A stretch of 47,669 nt of DNA from Clostridia bacterium (GCA_017454815.1 JAFTCG010000034.1:1-47669); one strand, 5' to 3'. Shown: positions 27,431-35,066, counted from the first letter of the stretch. Translations and numbers: made by a program. Notes: a model not told the origin generated them from the letters alone.

Positions 27431-28267
27431 ATGTTTTACCAAAAAATGCTCATCGGCTTTACCCCATATTTTCTGTCCGTCGGCAACGTTTCCGAGCACG
27501 GCTTTGATACCCATTACCACTACGAGACGGAAATCTGCTTTTGCATGGGCGGAAAATGCAATATCGTCTGCGAGGGCAGGCAGATCACGCTGTCGGCGGG
27601 AGATTCAGCGGTCATATCCCCTATGTCCTCCCACAGCGTTGTCAGGGAAGAAAACAACTACTGCGAAGCGATGGTGCTTGAATTCGGGCAGGCGTTTTTA
27701 GGAAGATATTATGACTGCTTTTCAAGCAGGGGCTCGAGCGTATGCGTGATAAGGAAAGATGACGAAATCATGCGCGATGATTACATGGAGCTCATTGATA
27801 TTGTTGAAAAGACAGCAGAGATGAAAAAAGAAAACAGCACGTTTGACGAGCTGTTTATCAGAAGCAATCTATATAAAATCGCGGCTTTGCTGATCGGCCT
27901 GATCAGCGAGCAAAACGATCCTGCGCTTTCTTTCGGGAAATCAAAAAGCGTGAGTAACGTCGAAAAAGCGTTGGAAATGATATATAACAGATACGGCGAG
28001 GCGCTCGACATCGAAACAGTAAGCTCAACTTGCGGATACAGCAAAAGCAATTTTTGCAAAATATTCAAAAAAGTGACGGGCGAGACGTTCCACAACGTCC
28101 TGAACCGTCACAGGGTCGAGATCGCCTGTCATCTGCTGAAGGAAAGCAGCCTGACGATCGAAGAAATATCCAGGGAAACGGGATTCCCCGACCTGAAAGG
28201 ATTTTGTCGTGTGTTCAAGAACGAAATGAATATGAGCGCCGGCGAATACAGGCGGATCAACACATAA
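27431..28267 (+). CDS. AraC family transcriptional regulator with cupin sensor domain
   Basis: 278 residues. The N-terminal cupin (HGFDTHYHYETEICFC, then SAGDSAVISP) probably senses a small sugar-like ligand. The C-terminal double helix-turn-helix (about 180-278) includes SSTCGYSKSNFCKIFKKVTG and ISRETGFPDLKGFCRVFK. AAGGTG lies six bases before the ATG. It is divergent from the ceramidase-like/aminotransferase pair, with 176 bases between the two start codons, the classical layout for a local activator. The target genes are therefore inferred, not shown. Confidence 0.9.
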   Translation: MFYQKMLIGFTPYFLSVGNVSEHGFDTHYHYETEICFCMGGKCNIVCEGRQITLSAGDSAVISPMSSHSVVREENNYCEAMVLEFGQAFLGRYYDCFSSRGSSVCVIRKDDEIMRDDYMELIDIVEKTAEMKKENSTFDELFIRSNLYKIAALLIGLISEQNDPALSFGKSKSVSNVEKALEMIYNRYGEALDIETVSSTCGYSKSNFCKIFKKVTGETFHNVLNRHRVEIACHLLKESSLTIEEISRETGFPDLKGFCRVFKNEMNMSAGEYRRINT

Positions 28268-28297
28268 TGTTATTCTGCCGACAAAACCACTGCCGCA

Positions 28298-28963
28298 TTA
28301 TAACAGCGGGCAGGATGTGATACATATTCCGCAGACGGCTCCCCTGCCGATCATCTTGAATTCTTTTTTCATATATTCGCTGCATTTTGCGGCGTCGATG
28401 ATGTCGTCCCTGCTGTTTTCGGGAGTCCACATGACGCCCTTCAGGGCGCCGGCAGGGCATTTTTCAACGCAGATGTTGCAGTCGTTGCATTTCTTCTTGA
28501 AATCAGTGTCACGGTCGGTTTCAAGCGCACAATCGGTGAACAACGTTCCGAGCCTTACGGCGGGGCCGAAATCGCGGTGGATGAACATATTGTTTTTTCC
28601 GATAGAGCCGAGGTTTGACATGCAGGCGATCTGCCTTGAAGAAAAGCGCGCCATGTAGTTCCAGCCGTCTTTGTTGATGCTCTGAGACGCGCCGACGGGA
28701 ATGTATGAATAACCGTTCTTCTGGAGGAACAGACCTGTTTTCAGGATCGATTGGTCGAGAAAAGCATTAACCGTCCTGTAATGGTGAAAATATGTATGAG
28801 TCGGAGCTTCGTCGATCTCTTCAAAAACTTCTTTTGACATCCGGACTACGAAAGAAACAGCACAACGCATTTTTTTATTGTCAAAATCGTCAATTCTTGT
28901 AAAGCCGACGTCTGAAACGCCGAGATCGAGAATAAATTGTTTTAGATTCTCCTGAAATTCCAT
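28298..28963 (-). CDS. short QueG-like double [4Fe-4S] cluster protein
   Basis: 221 residues. The C-terminal half has a ferredoxin-like double cluster site, CNDCNICVEKCP and KCSEYM plus CGICITSCP, as in epoxyqueuosine reductase. The central ARFSSRQIACMSNLGSIGKNN recalls the QueG/reductive-dehalogenase-like domain. It is much shorter than QueG (about 370 residues): it ends right after the second cluster and lacks the HEAT-like C-terminus. AAGGAG precedes the ATG. It starts on the opposite strand to a small ORF at 29033. It could be an electron carrier or a reductase of unknown substrate. Confidence 0.75.
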   Translation of the reverse strand: MEFQENLKQFILDLGVSDVGFTRIDDFDNKKMRCAVSFVVRMSKEVFEEIDEAPTHTYFHHYRTVNAFLDQSILKTGLFLQKNGYSYIPVGASQSINKDGWNYMARFSSRQIACMSNLGSIGKNNMFIHRDFGPAVRLGTLFTDCALETDRDTDFKKKCNDCNICVEKCPAGALKGVMWTPENSRDDIIDAAKCSEYMKKEFKMIGRGAVCGICITSCPLL

Positions 28964-29032
28964 TTCTGCTCCTTTTTTACATTAATATTTTTATCGTCAG
29001 CTCAAAAAATATTCCCGAAAGGAATGATTTTT

Positions 29033-29200
29033 TTGACGCAGGAAGAATACCTCGTTTCAAGGATAAACGATATAAACAAGACACTGTCAAAGCCCTTTCT
29101 TTCAAGAAAGAAGCGCATCAACCAGGCAACTGCCTTGAGGTTTTATCAAAACGAGCTCGAAAAAACAAGGGCAAGAAGTAACGACAACGATCGGTTTTGA
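29033..29200 (+). CDS. small hypothetical protein, 55 residues
   Basis: A small, uninterrupted ORF with coding character. AAAGGA (29018-29023) is about nine bases before a TTG at 29033; an in-frame ATG at 29024 abuts the Shine-Dalgarno too closely but remains possible. The product starts MTQEEYLVSRINDINKTL and is highly charged, basic and predicted helical, ending in an Asn/Asp-rich tail. There is no membrane segment, Cys pair or known motif. It is divergent from the QueG-like gene. I do not recognise the family; it could be DNA- or RNA-binding by charge only. No clear promoter was found in the 69-base gap upstream. Confidence 0.5.
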   Translation: MTQEEYLVSRINDINKTLSKPFLSRKKRINQATALRFYQNELEKTRARSNDNDRF

Positions 29201-29233
29201 AAAAACGACGGTTTCATCAAAGTTTGACAAATT

Positions 29234-29311
29234 AAAAAACAGAGCATATTTGAAATGTCCCAAAAACGGAGTTCGTCAAAACTCACTGAAAGGATGAGCA
29301 AATATGCTCTG
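29234..29311 (-). terminator. long-loop terminator after the DUF1846 gene
   Basis: Perfect 13-base arms CAGAGCATATTTG (29240-29252) and CAAATATGCTCTG (29299-29311) enclose 46 bases. On the minus strand the stem is followed by a T6 run and AATTT, fitting the end of the leftward DUF1846 transcript. The loop holds a small hairpin GAGTT/AACTC (29269-29284). The right arm with its flank can also fold alone (GAGCA/TGCTC, 29296-29309), so alternative structures exist. Confidence 0.6.
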
Positions 29312-29352
29312 AAGTATTTTGTCCGAAACGCTCAACGAGTAAAAGTAAAAAT

Positions 29353-30837
29353 TTATTTGTGATACAGCTTCTTCGTCTGGTACTGCGCCTCGCAGGTGAT
29401 GTTGATGCCGAATTTTTTGTAAAGCGACTCGTCCCTCGAAGTCAAAATCACGGTGGCATGCGCTTCCATTCCGCGAAGCTTCGGGATCTGCTCCATCGCC
29501 TTTTGAGCGAGCGGATCGGTTGCGGCGGAAACAGAAAGGGCGATCAGCACTTCGTCAACGTGAAGCCTCGGGTTGTGGTTGCCCATATATTCGACCTTGA
29601 GCTTTTGGACGGGCTCGATGACCTCGGGGGCGATAAGATGAATTTCATCGTCTATTCCCGCAAGCTGTTTGAGAGCGTTGAGCATTGCCGCCGCGCTCGC
29701 ACCCATGAGAGATGAGGTTTTTCCGACAACGAGCTCGTTTTCGCCGATCTCGATCGCAACGGCAGGTTCCTGGGTCTCCTCAGCTTTTTTGAGAGCAGCG
29801 GCGATGACCGGTCGTTCGTCAAGCGAAATGCCCGACTGTTTCATGATAAGCTTTACTTTTCCGACGCTCTCCTCGCTGCCGAGACCTTTTTTGAGAGAGC
29901 ATTTTTCGTTGAAATATCTTCTGATTATCTCCTGCCTTGAAGCTTCACGGCACGCCTCGTCGTCGATGATGCAGTTGCCCGCCATGTTGACGCCCATATC
30001 GGTCGGAGATTTGTAGGGACAGGTGCCGAAAATCTGTTCAAAAGTTGCCGCAAGGACGGGATAGATCTCAACGTCACGGTTATAGTTGACCGTCGTTTCG
30101 CCGTAAGCTTCAAGGTGGTACGGGTCGATCATGTTGATGTCGTTCAGGTCAGCGGTAGCCGCTTCATAGGCGAGGTTAATGGGGTGTTTTAGCGGAATAT
30201 TCCAAATCGGGAAGGTTTCAAACTTGGCGTAGCCTGCGTTGATCCCCCTCTTGTGCTCATGGTAAAGTTGGGAAAGGCATGTCGCCATTTTTCCGCTTCC
30301 GGGGCCGGGAGCTGTGATGACAACGAGCGATCTCGTAGTTTCAACATATTCGTTCTGGCCGAAGCCTTCGTCGCTGACGATCTTGTCGATGTCCGATGGG
30401 TAATCGTTGATGGTGTAATGATGATAAACGCGGATGCCGAGGCTTTCAAGCCTTTTGCAGAAAGCGTCCGCGGCAGGTTGGGACTGATAGCGGGTCATGA
30501 CAACGCTTTCGACCATGAGCCCGATGCTCCTGAAAGCGTCAATCAGACGCAGGACGTCGAGATCATATGTGATCCCAAGGTCGCCCCTGATTTTGTTTTT
30601 TTCAATATCGGCGGCATTGATTACGATGACGATCTCCGCCTGGTCTTTGAGCTGGAGGAGCATCCTGACCTTACTGTCGGGAGCAAAGCCGGGAAGAACT
30701 CTCGAAGCATGGTAATCGTCAAAAAGCTTTCCGCCGAATTCAAGGTAGAGCTTTCCGCCGAACTTGCTTATCCTTTCCTTGATGTGCTCGGACTGCATTT
30801 TTAAGTATTTTTCGTTATCAAAACCGATTCTGTTCAC
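29353..30837 (-). CDS. DUF1846 (UPF0371) family protein
   Basis: A 494-residue cytoplasmic protein of the conserved DUF1846 type, normal in length. The N-terminus IGFDNEKYLKMQSEHIKERI and the following KLYLEFGGKLFDDYHASRVLPGF-like block (shown only in part) are characteristic. The glycine-rich TAPGPGSGKMATC near residue 180 resembles a nucleotide- or phosphate-binding loop. The function is not established. The start is GTG at 30837 with GGGGTG upstream. It is monocistronic, with its own promoter and a terminator at 29234-29311. Confidence 0.85.
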   Translation of the reverse strand: MNRIGFDNEKYLKMQSEHIKERISKFGGKLYLEFGGKLFDDYHASRVLPGFAPDSKVRMLLQLKDQAEIVIVINAADIEKNKIRGDLGITYDLDVLRLIDAFRSIGLMVESVVMTRYQSQPAADAFCKRLESLGIRVYHHYTINDYPSDIDKIVSDEGFGQNEYVETTRSLVVITAPGPGSGKMATCLSQLYHEHKRGINAGYAKFETFPIWNIPLKHPINLAYEAATADLNDINMIDPYHLEAYGETTVNYNRDVEIYPVLAATFEQIFGTCPYKSPTDMGVNMAGNCIIDDEACREASRQEIIRRYFNEKCSLKKGLGSEESVGKVKLIMKQSGISLDERPVIAAALKKAEETQEPAVAIEIGENELVVGKTSSLMGASAAAMLNALKQLAGIDDEIHLIAPEVIEPVQKLKVEYMGNHNPRLHVDEVLIALSVSAATDPLAQKAMEQIPKLRGMEAHATVILTSRDESLYKKFGINITCEAQYQTKKLYHK

Positions 30838-30868
30838 AATAACACCCCGTAATCAAAAATACTCAAAT

Positions 30869-30897
30869 ATTATAATACAATCATTGTCCTTTTTCAA
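30869..30897 (-). promoter_or_regulatory. promoter of the DUF1846 gene
   Basis: On the minus strand TTGAAA (30892-30897), 17 bases, TATAAT (30869-30874). It lies immediately downstream of the terminator of the long spoVM operon. Confidence 0.82.
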
Positions 30898-30906
30898 TAT
30901 TTTTTC

Positions 30907-30938
30907 AAAAAAAACATCCCAATTTATCCATTGGGATG
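30907..30938 (-). terminator. intrinsic terminator after spoVM
   Basis: A nine-base-pair stem CATCCCAAT/ATTGGGATG with a six-base loop (30915-30938) is followed on the minus strand by T8. It ends the long operon that starts at yicC. Confidence 0.92.
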
Positions 30939-30948
30939 AAAGAAAAAA

Positions 30949-31041
30949 TTATGTATTTAAAACATCCTGCTTTTTTATCCCGAACAGCATCCTCAGCAAC
31001 CCTCCGAGAACCTTCGGACTTTTGAAAACAACAACTTTCAC
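30949..31041 (-). CDS. spoVM: stage V sporulation protein M, 30 residues
   Basis: A tiny ORF starting GTG at 31041 with GGAGGTG at ideal spacing. The product aligns without gaps to Bacillus SpoVM: Lys2, Lys7, Pro9, Lys10, Leu12, Gly13, Gly14, Arg17, Gly21 and Asp26 are shared, in the core KSPKVLGGLLRMLFG. SpoVM is an amphipathic helix that recognises the convex forespore membrane and anchors SpoIVA to start coat and cortex assembly. Pro9, important for its shape, is retained. It is the last gene of the prpC-prkC-rsgA-thiN cluster, the same place as in Bacillus, and is directly followed by a terminator. It is easily missed by length cut-offs. Confidence 0.9.
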   Translation of the reverse strand: MKVVVFKSPKVLGGLLRMLFGIKKQDVLNT

Positions 31042-31056
31042 AAAAAAGCACCTCCG

Positions 31057-31209
31057 TCAGCAATTGTAAATCAAAATACCCGCAAATATGATCGCAACGG
31101 CAATGACAAACACTATAAACGACGAGGGAAAACAGCATTCAAGCAGTATCCCGAGCCCGAAAGCCGCTATCACTATCCCCCATGGGTTTTTGCAGCATCT
31201 GTTCTTCAT
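31057..31209 (-). CDS. 50-residue membrane protein upstream of spoVM
   Basis: Starts at ATG 31209 with GGTGA about five bases upstream. The N-terminus MKNRCCKNPWG is basic and Cys-containing. Two hydrophobic stretches follow (residues 11-24 and 31-48), separated by ECCFPSS, and the chain ends in NC. The five cysteines in so short a chain are notable. It lies 15 bases before spoVM and 64 bases after thiN, so it is in the same transcript. No function is known to me. Its position between thiN and spoVM suggests a sporulation or envelope role (inference). Confidence 0.75.
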   Translation of the reverse strand: MKNRCCKNPWGIVIAAFGLGILLECCFPSSFIVFVIAVAIIFAGILIYNC

Positions 31210-31213
31210 GTTG

Positions 31214-31268
31214 TCACCATCCAATCATTCGGTTATTACCATGATATTCCGAAGGATGAGTTTGGTGA
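31214..31268 (-). promoter_or_regulatory. stem-loop covering the ribosome binding site of the 50-residue ORF
   Basis: TCACCA (31214-31219) pairs with TGGTGA (31263-31268), and TTCGG (31228-31232) with CCGAA (31249-31253). On the RNA, the GGTGA next to the start codon of the 50-residue ORF is held in the stem. It could limit translation of that ORF or mark an RNA processing site. Confidence 0.35.
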
Positions 31269-31273
31269 TTTTT

Positions 31274-31894
31274 TTAATTCGATTCAATTACAAGAAGAGT
31301 TCCGGAGGATTTGCCGACAAAAATATCGTGCGATCCGACGAAGCTGTTGCTGACGCAAAGCGGATCGTCAACTTTAAGATCGTATGAAGAAAGCTCATAT
31401 TTTGCGCCCCTGATCTCAATAGCTTTCACGCTTTCAAACAGGGCGAAGAAAGAAATATTAGAGTATCCGGAAAACTTTACGGTCGCCTCGTTTTCAGAAA
31501 TCAGGTAAATCTTGTTGAATTCATCAGCGATGACGGCATTGCAGTTGTTTTTTTTAAGATAATAAAGCGTCTGGAGGTTTGAATATGTGTGGTCAAATCT
31601 GCCGCCGGTCATCCCGAGGAGAAGGAAATCGCGGTATCCCCTTCCGACGAATTCCCGGGCGCAAAACTGTGTATCTGTCACGTCTTTTTCGACAGGAAGA
31701 GTTATGACGCTATCATGTTCGGGGGCAGCGGAAGAATCGAAATCGCCGATCACGCAATCAACGGAAAGTTTCATCATCTTTGCGTGAACATACCCGCCGT
31801 CCGCGCAAACGATAGTGTCGTCGGGACGGATCATGTTTTTTATCGTCTCGTAGTCGTTGATCCCGCCTGCGCCGATGATAACACATCTACCCAT
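31274..31894 (-). CDS. thiN: thiamine diphosphokinase
   Basis: A 206-residue kinase converting thiamine to thiamine diphosphate. ADGGYVHA, IGDFDS and the KDVTDTQFC block are the nucleotide and thiamine site motifs, and LLLGMTGGRFDHTYSN is a family hallmark. The start codon overlaps the rsgA stop by eight bases. Bacillus has rpe between rsgA (cpgA) and thiN; here rpe is missing. Confidence 0.94.
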   Translation of the reverse strand: MGRCVIIGAGGINDYETIKNMIRPDDTIVCADGGYVHAKMMKLSVDCVIGDFDSSAAPEHDSVITLPVEKDVTDTQFCAREFVGRGYRDFLLLGMTGGRFDHTYSNLQTLYYLKKNNCNAVIADEFNKIYLISENEATVKFSGYSNISFFALFESVKAIEIRGAKYELSSYDLKVDDPLCVSNSFVGSHDIFVGKSSGTLLVIESN

Positions 31895-32771
31895 TGATCT
31901 CCCACTCTTTCAGATTTTTTACCTCGTCGTACATTGCTTTATAATTCTCGTGCCTTGAGGGCGAAATGGCTCCGCCCTCGACGGCGCTGATCACGGCGCA
32001 CCCCTTGTCGACAGTGTGAGAGCAGGTCGAAAACCTGCATTCGCCCAAATAGTCGTTAAACTCAGGAAAACACAAAGGCAATTCGTCCTTCCTGATGACT
32101 TCGCTTTTTTCTATATCTACGGAGGAAAACCCGGGAGTATCGGCGACATATCCGCCTTCTATCTTCAGCAGCTCGACGTGCCTTGTGGTGTGCTTTCCTC
32201 TGCCGAGCTTCGTGCTGATCTGCGCTGTTTTCATATTCATCTGCGGGAAGATCCTGTTGAGCAGAGTAGTTTTGCCAACGCCCGAATTGCCGCAAAAAGC
32301 GCTGACCTTTCCTTTGAGGCTCTGTTTCAGCTTTTCAACCGATTCATCGTCTTCGGTGACGACAAAAAGTTCAAACTTCGTTTTTGAATAGATCTCCCTG
32401 ATCTCTTCAAAGCTTTCAAGGTCGGTCTTCGTTATGACGATAACGGGCTCGATGTTGTTCTTGCAGGCTATAGCCGAGATCTTGTCAATAACGAGCGTAT
32501 TCGGCTTCGGATCGCAGACGGAGACGACGATATAGAGCCTGTCCAGATTGGCAACAGGCGGGCGTTTAAGGACAGATTTACGCTCATAGATTCTGTCGAC
32601 CGTGTTTTCGCCGTTGTCGTTGACGGTGATGGAGACCCTGTCGCCCGGCAAAGGAGATATTTTGTTTTTTCTGAAATTGCCTCTCGCCTTACATTCATAT
32701 ATTTCTTCGGCGACTTCTACATAATAGAAGCCGCCGATACCTTTAATGATCGTACCGTCGAGATGACGCAT
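31887..32771 (-). CDS. rsgA: small ribosomal subunit biogenesis GTPase RsgA
   Basis: A 294-residue circularly permuted GTPase that checks 30S subunit maturation. An N-terminal OB-fold leads to G4 VITKTD before G1 GNSGVGKTT and G3 DTPGF, the permuted order. The C-terminal zinc site is the C-x5-C-x-H-x5-C in the segment beginning CRFSTCSH. ATG at 32771 is chosen since GGAG lies eight bases upstream; the upstream ATG 32777 and GTG 32780 sit on top of the ribosome binding site. It follows prkC by 15 bases. Confidence 0.94.
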   Translation of the reverse strand: MRHLDGTIIKGIGGFYYVEVAEEIYECKARGNFRKNKISPLPGDRVSITVNDNGENTVDRIYERKSVLKRPPVANLDRLYIVVSVCDPKPNTLVIDKISAIACKNNIEPVIVITKTDLESFEEIREIYSKTKFELFVVTEDDESVEKLKQSLKGKVSAFCGNSGVGKTTLLNRIFPQMNMKTAQISTKLGRGKHTTRHVELLKIEGGYVADTPGFSSVDIEKSEVIRKDELPLCFPEFNDYLGECRFSTCSHTVDKGCAVISAVEGGAISPSRHENYKAMYDEVKNLKEWEING

Positions 32772-32786
32772 ATGCATCACTCCGTA

Positions 32787-35033
32787 TCAGAAAGTATATT
32801 TGTAAAGTGTAATGTTGTTGCCGTCCTGTACCTGTTTTTCAACCATGTTGCCGTTTGTGGGATCATAGGAGCCGTCGGCGATGGTAACGGTATAGCCCTT
32901 TGCTTCAAGCTGAGATTTCGCGTATTCGTAATAGTAGGAAACGTAGGAATCCGCATCGGCAGTGTTATTGCCGCCGGAGGACGGAGTTGTGACGCTTGTG
33001 CCGTTGTCGCCTTCATCTGAAGCAACGGCGGAGTTGGTGCTGACGGTTGCAGTTCCGCAATTGTTGATTTCGCCGGATACGACAGGAGTGGACTTCGTAA
33101 AGTCTACGTTACAGCTGTAATAGAGAACGTCGTCAACGTAAACCGTGACCTTATCGGACTTGCCTGTTCCGGTGAGGACAGCGGAGAAGCTGCCTCCGTC
33201 GAAGAGATAGTCTGACTTGTTCACGACAATATTCGAGTTGACCTTGCCGATGATCGAGCCTTTGCCGTCATTCGGGAGAGTGAAGGTAACGGTGATAGTC
33301 GGGCTTTCGCTGTTGCCGGTGCTGACTTTTACAGTGATCTTTGTTCCCGCGGGAGCAGTTTCGCCGACTCTGGGAGAACAGCTTACGATCGTGCCTGCAG
33401 GCGCGCTGTTGTTGATCTCTTCAACTTTTTCATCGATCTCAAGGCCGATCGCCTGGAGAGTTGTCTTTGCGGCCTCGACTGTGCTGCCGACGATGTCGGG
33501 GATCTCAACGCCCTTGGGAGCGCTCGGATCGCTGACGAAGAGTTTGACGGTGTCGCCCGTTTTGACTGTCTCATACCTTGCGGGGCTGGTCCTGATGACA
33601 TTTCCTTCGGAAACAGAATCGCTGTATTCAAGAACGATGTCATATTTAAGACCTGTATTGTCAAGCTTGAGCTTCGCCTCGGAAAGAGTCAAATCGTACA
33701 CGTTCGGGACGGTAACAGTGCCGGTGTCCTTGACAATCGTGAGAGTGATCTCCATGTTCTCTTTGTACGCCGATCCGGCTTCGGGATCCTGGCTGATGAC
33801 GGTTCCTGCAACTGCCGTTTCCGAAACCTGTTCAACGATATTGAACTGGTAGCCTGCATAGTCTTCGTTGGATTCGATCTCGGTTTTGTAGTTCTTGCCG
33901 ACGAAACCAGCGACAACTTTCTTGTTGCCAAAAGGATCGAGAACGACCCAGACAACGATCCCGATTATCAAGGCGGCGGCAATTATGCCGAGGATAACAG
34001 GGAGATATTTTTTAAAGTTTATCCTGGAAAACCTGCCGACTCTGACGCTGTCATCGATCTCGTCGTAAAAGCTCGTGTCTTCAATCTGGTTTACGCTGTC
34101 TTCGTCGTTGTCGTAGTAATCATCATCTTCAAGGGTGTCGGTAAGATCATCTTCGTTGTTTTCGTGACGGTCTTCAACGAGGTATGAATAGTCGAAGATG
34201 ATCGAAGGATCTTTCTTGTATTCTTCGATGTCGAGGAGCATTTCCGCAACGGATTGATACCTGTCGCGGGGATTTTTCTGCATGGCTCTCATCGTGATCT
34301 GTTCAAGACCGGTCGGGATGTCGCTGTTGATAGCCGAAGGCGGTATTGCCTCCTCCTGAACCTGCATCAAAGCTACTGAAACAGCGCTGTCGCTCTGGAA
34401 GGGAAGCTGACCTGTAAGCATCTCGTACATGAGCACGCCGACGGAATAGATGTCGGATTTCTCGTCTGTAACGTCGCCTCTCGCCTGTTCGGGACTGATG
34501 TAATGAACGGAGCCGATGGCGTTACCGGACATGGTTCTTGTGTCGTTTCTGCTGAATCTGGCGATGCCGAAATCGGTCACCTTGATCGTGCCGTTCTGAA
34601 GCAGGAGGATGTTCTGGGGTTTGATATCTCTATGTACGATGCCCTTATTATGAGCGTGCTGAATGGCTTTAAGGATCTGGGTTGTAAAATGAACGATCTC
34701 CTTGCAGTTGAGAACGCCCTGCTGCTGAATATAATCCTTGAGAGTGATGCCCTCAACGTACTCCATTACGATATACTGGAGCTTATCGCCGAAGCTGACG
34801 TCGTAGACCTTTACGATGTTCGGATGAGACAAAACGGCGATCGCCTTGGGCTCGTTCTTGAACCTTCTGCGAAATTCCTCGTTTGCAAGATATTCCTCTT
34901 TGAGAATTTTGACGGCAACGATCCTGTCGTCAATGTTGTCGTACGCTTTGTATACGACAGCCATTCCGCCCACGCCGATCACTTCGCGGATCTCGTATCG
35001 CCCGTCAATTCTTTTGCCCACATAGTTTTCCAT
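32787..35033 (-). CDS. prkC: PASTA-domain Ser/Thr protein kinase
   Basis: 748 residues. The Hanks-type kinase domain (1-270) is complete: GVGGMAVV, Lys42, HRD at 134-136, DFG at 154-156 and SPEQARG. An acidic linker (285-335) leads to one membrane helix (about 343-365) and an outer part with about three PASTA repeats (370-590) that bind muropeptides. A Ser/Thr/Gly-rich extension follows, with a last PASTA-like block near the C-terminus. In Bacillus PrkC senses peptidoglycan fragments and triggers germination. One oddity is a proline directly after the presumed alpha-C glutamate (NEPKA, where NEAKA/NESKA is usual). It is paired with prpC upstream. Confidence 0.94.
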   Translation of the reverse strand: MENYVGKRIDGRYEIREVIGVGGMAVVYKAYDNIDDRIVAVKILKEEYLANEEFRRRFKNEPKAIAVLSHPNIVKVYDVSFGDKLQYIVMEYVEGITLKDYIQQQGVLNCKEIVHFTTQILKAIQHAHNKGIVHRDIKPQNILLLQNGTIKVTDFGIARFSRNDTRTMSGNAIGSVHYISPEQARGDVTDEKSDIYSVGVLMYEMLTGQLPFQSDSAVSVALMQVQEEAIPPSAINSDIPTGLEQITMRAMQKNPRDRYQSVAEMLLDIEEYKKDPSIIFDYSYLVEDRHENNEDDLTDTLEDDDYYDNDEDSVNQIEDTSFYDEIDDSVRVGRFSRINFKKYLPVILGIIAAALIIGIVVWVVLDPFGNKKVVAGFVGKNYKTEIESNEDYAGYQFNIVEQVSETAVAGTVISQDPEAGSAYKENMEITLTIVKDTGTVTVPNVYDLTLSEAKLKLDNTGLKYDIVLEYSDSVSEGNVIRTSPARYETVKTGDTVKLFVSDPSAPKGVEIPDIVGSTVEAAKTTLQAIGLEIDEKVEEINNSAPAGTIVSCSPRVGETAPAGTKITVKVSTGNSESPTITVTFTLPNDGKGSIIGKVNSNIVVNKSDYLFDGGSFSAVLTGTGKSDKVTVYVDDVLYYSCNVDFTKSTPVVSGEINNCGTATVSTNSAVASDEGDNGTSVTTPSSGGNNTADADSYVSYYYEYAKSQLEAKGYTVTIADGSYDPTNGNMVEKQVQDGNNITLYKYTF

Positions 35034-35066
35034 ACCACTATCTCCCTTAATTTATTGTTAGGATGT

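Noticed and set aside
29224-29252. TTGACA with TATTTG 17 bases downstream as a rightward promoter
   Set aside because: The -10 is poor, no gene follows on that strand, and the bases belong to the arm of the leftward terminator.
30905-31138. A 77-codon frame on the minus strand overlapping the spoVM region
   Set aside because: It is out of frame with both spoVM and the 50-residue ORF, which have good ribosome binding sites and, for spoVM, clear homology.
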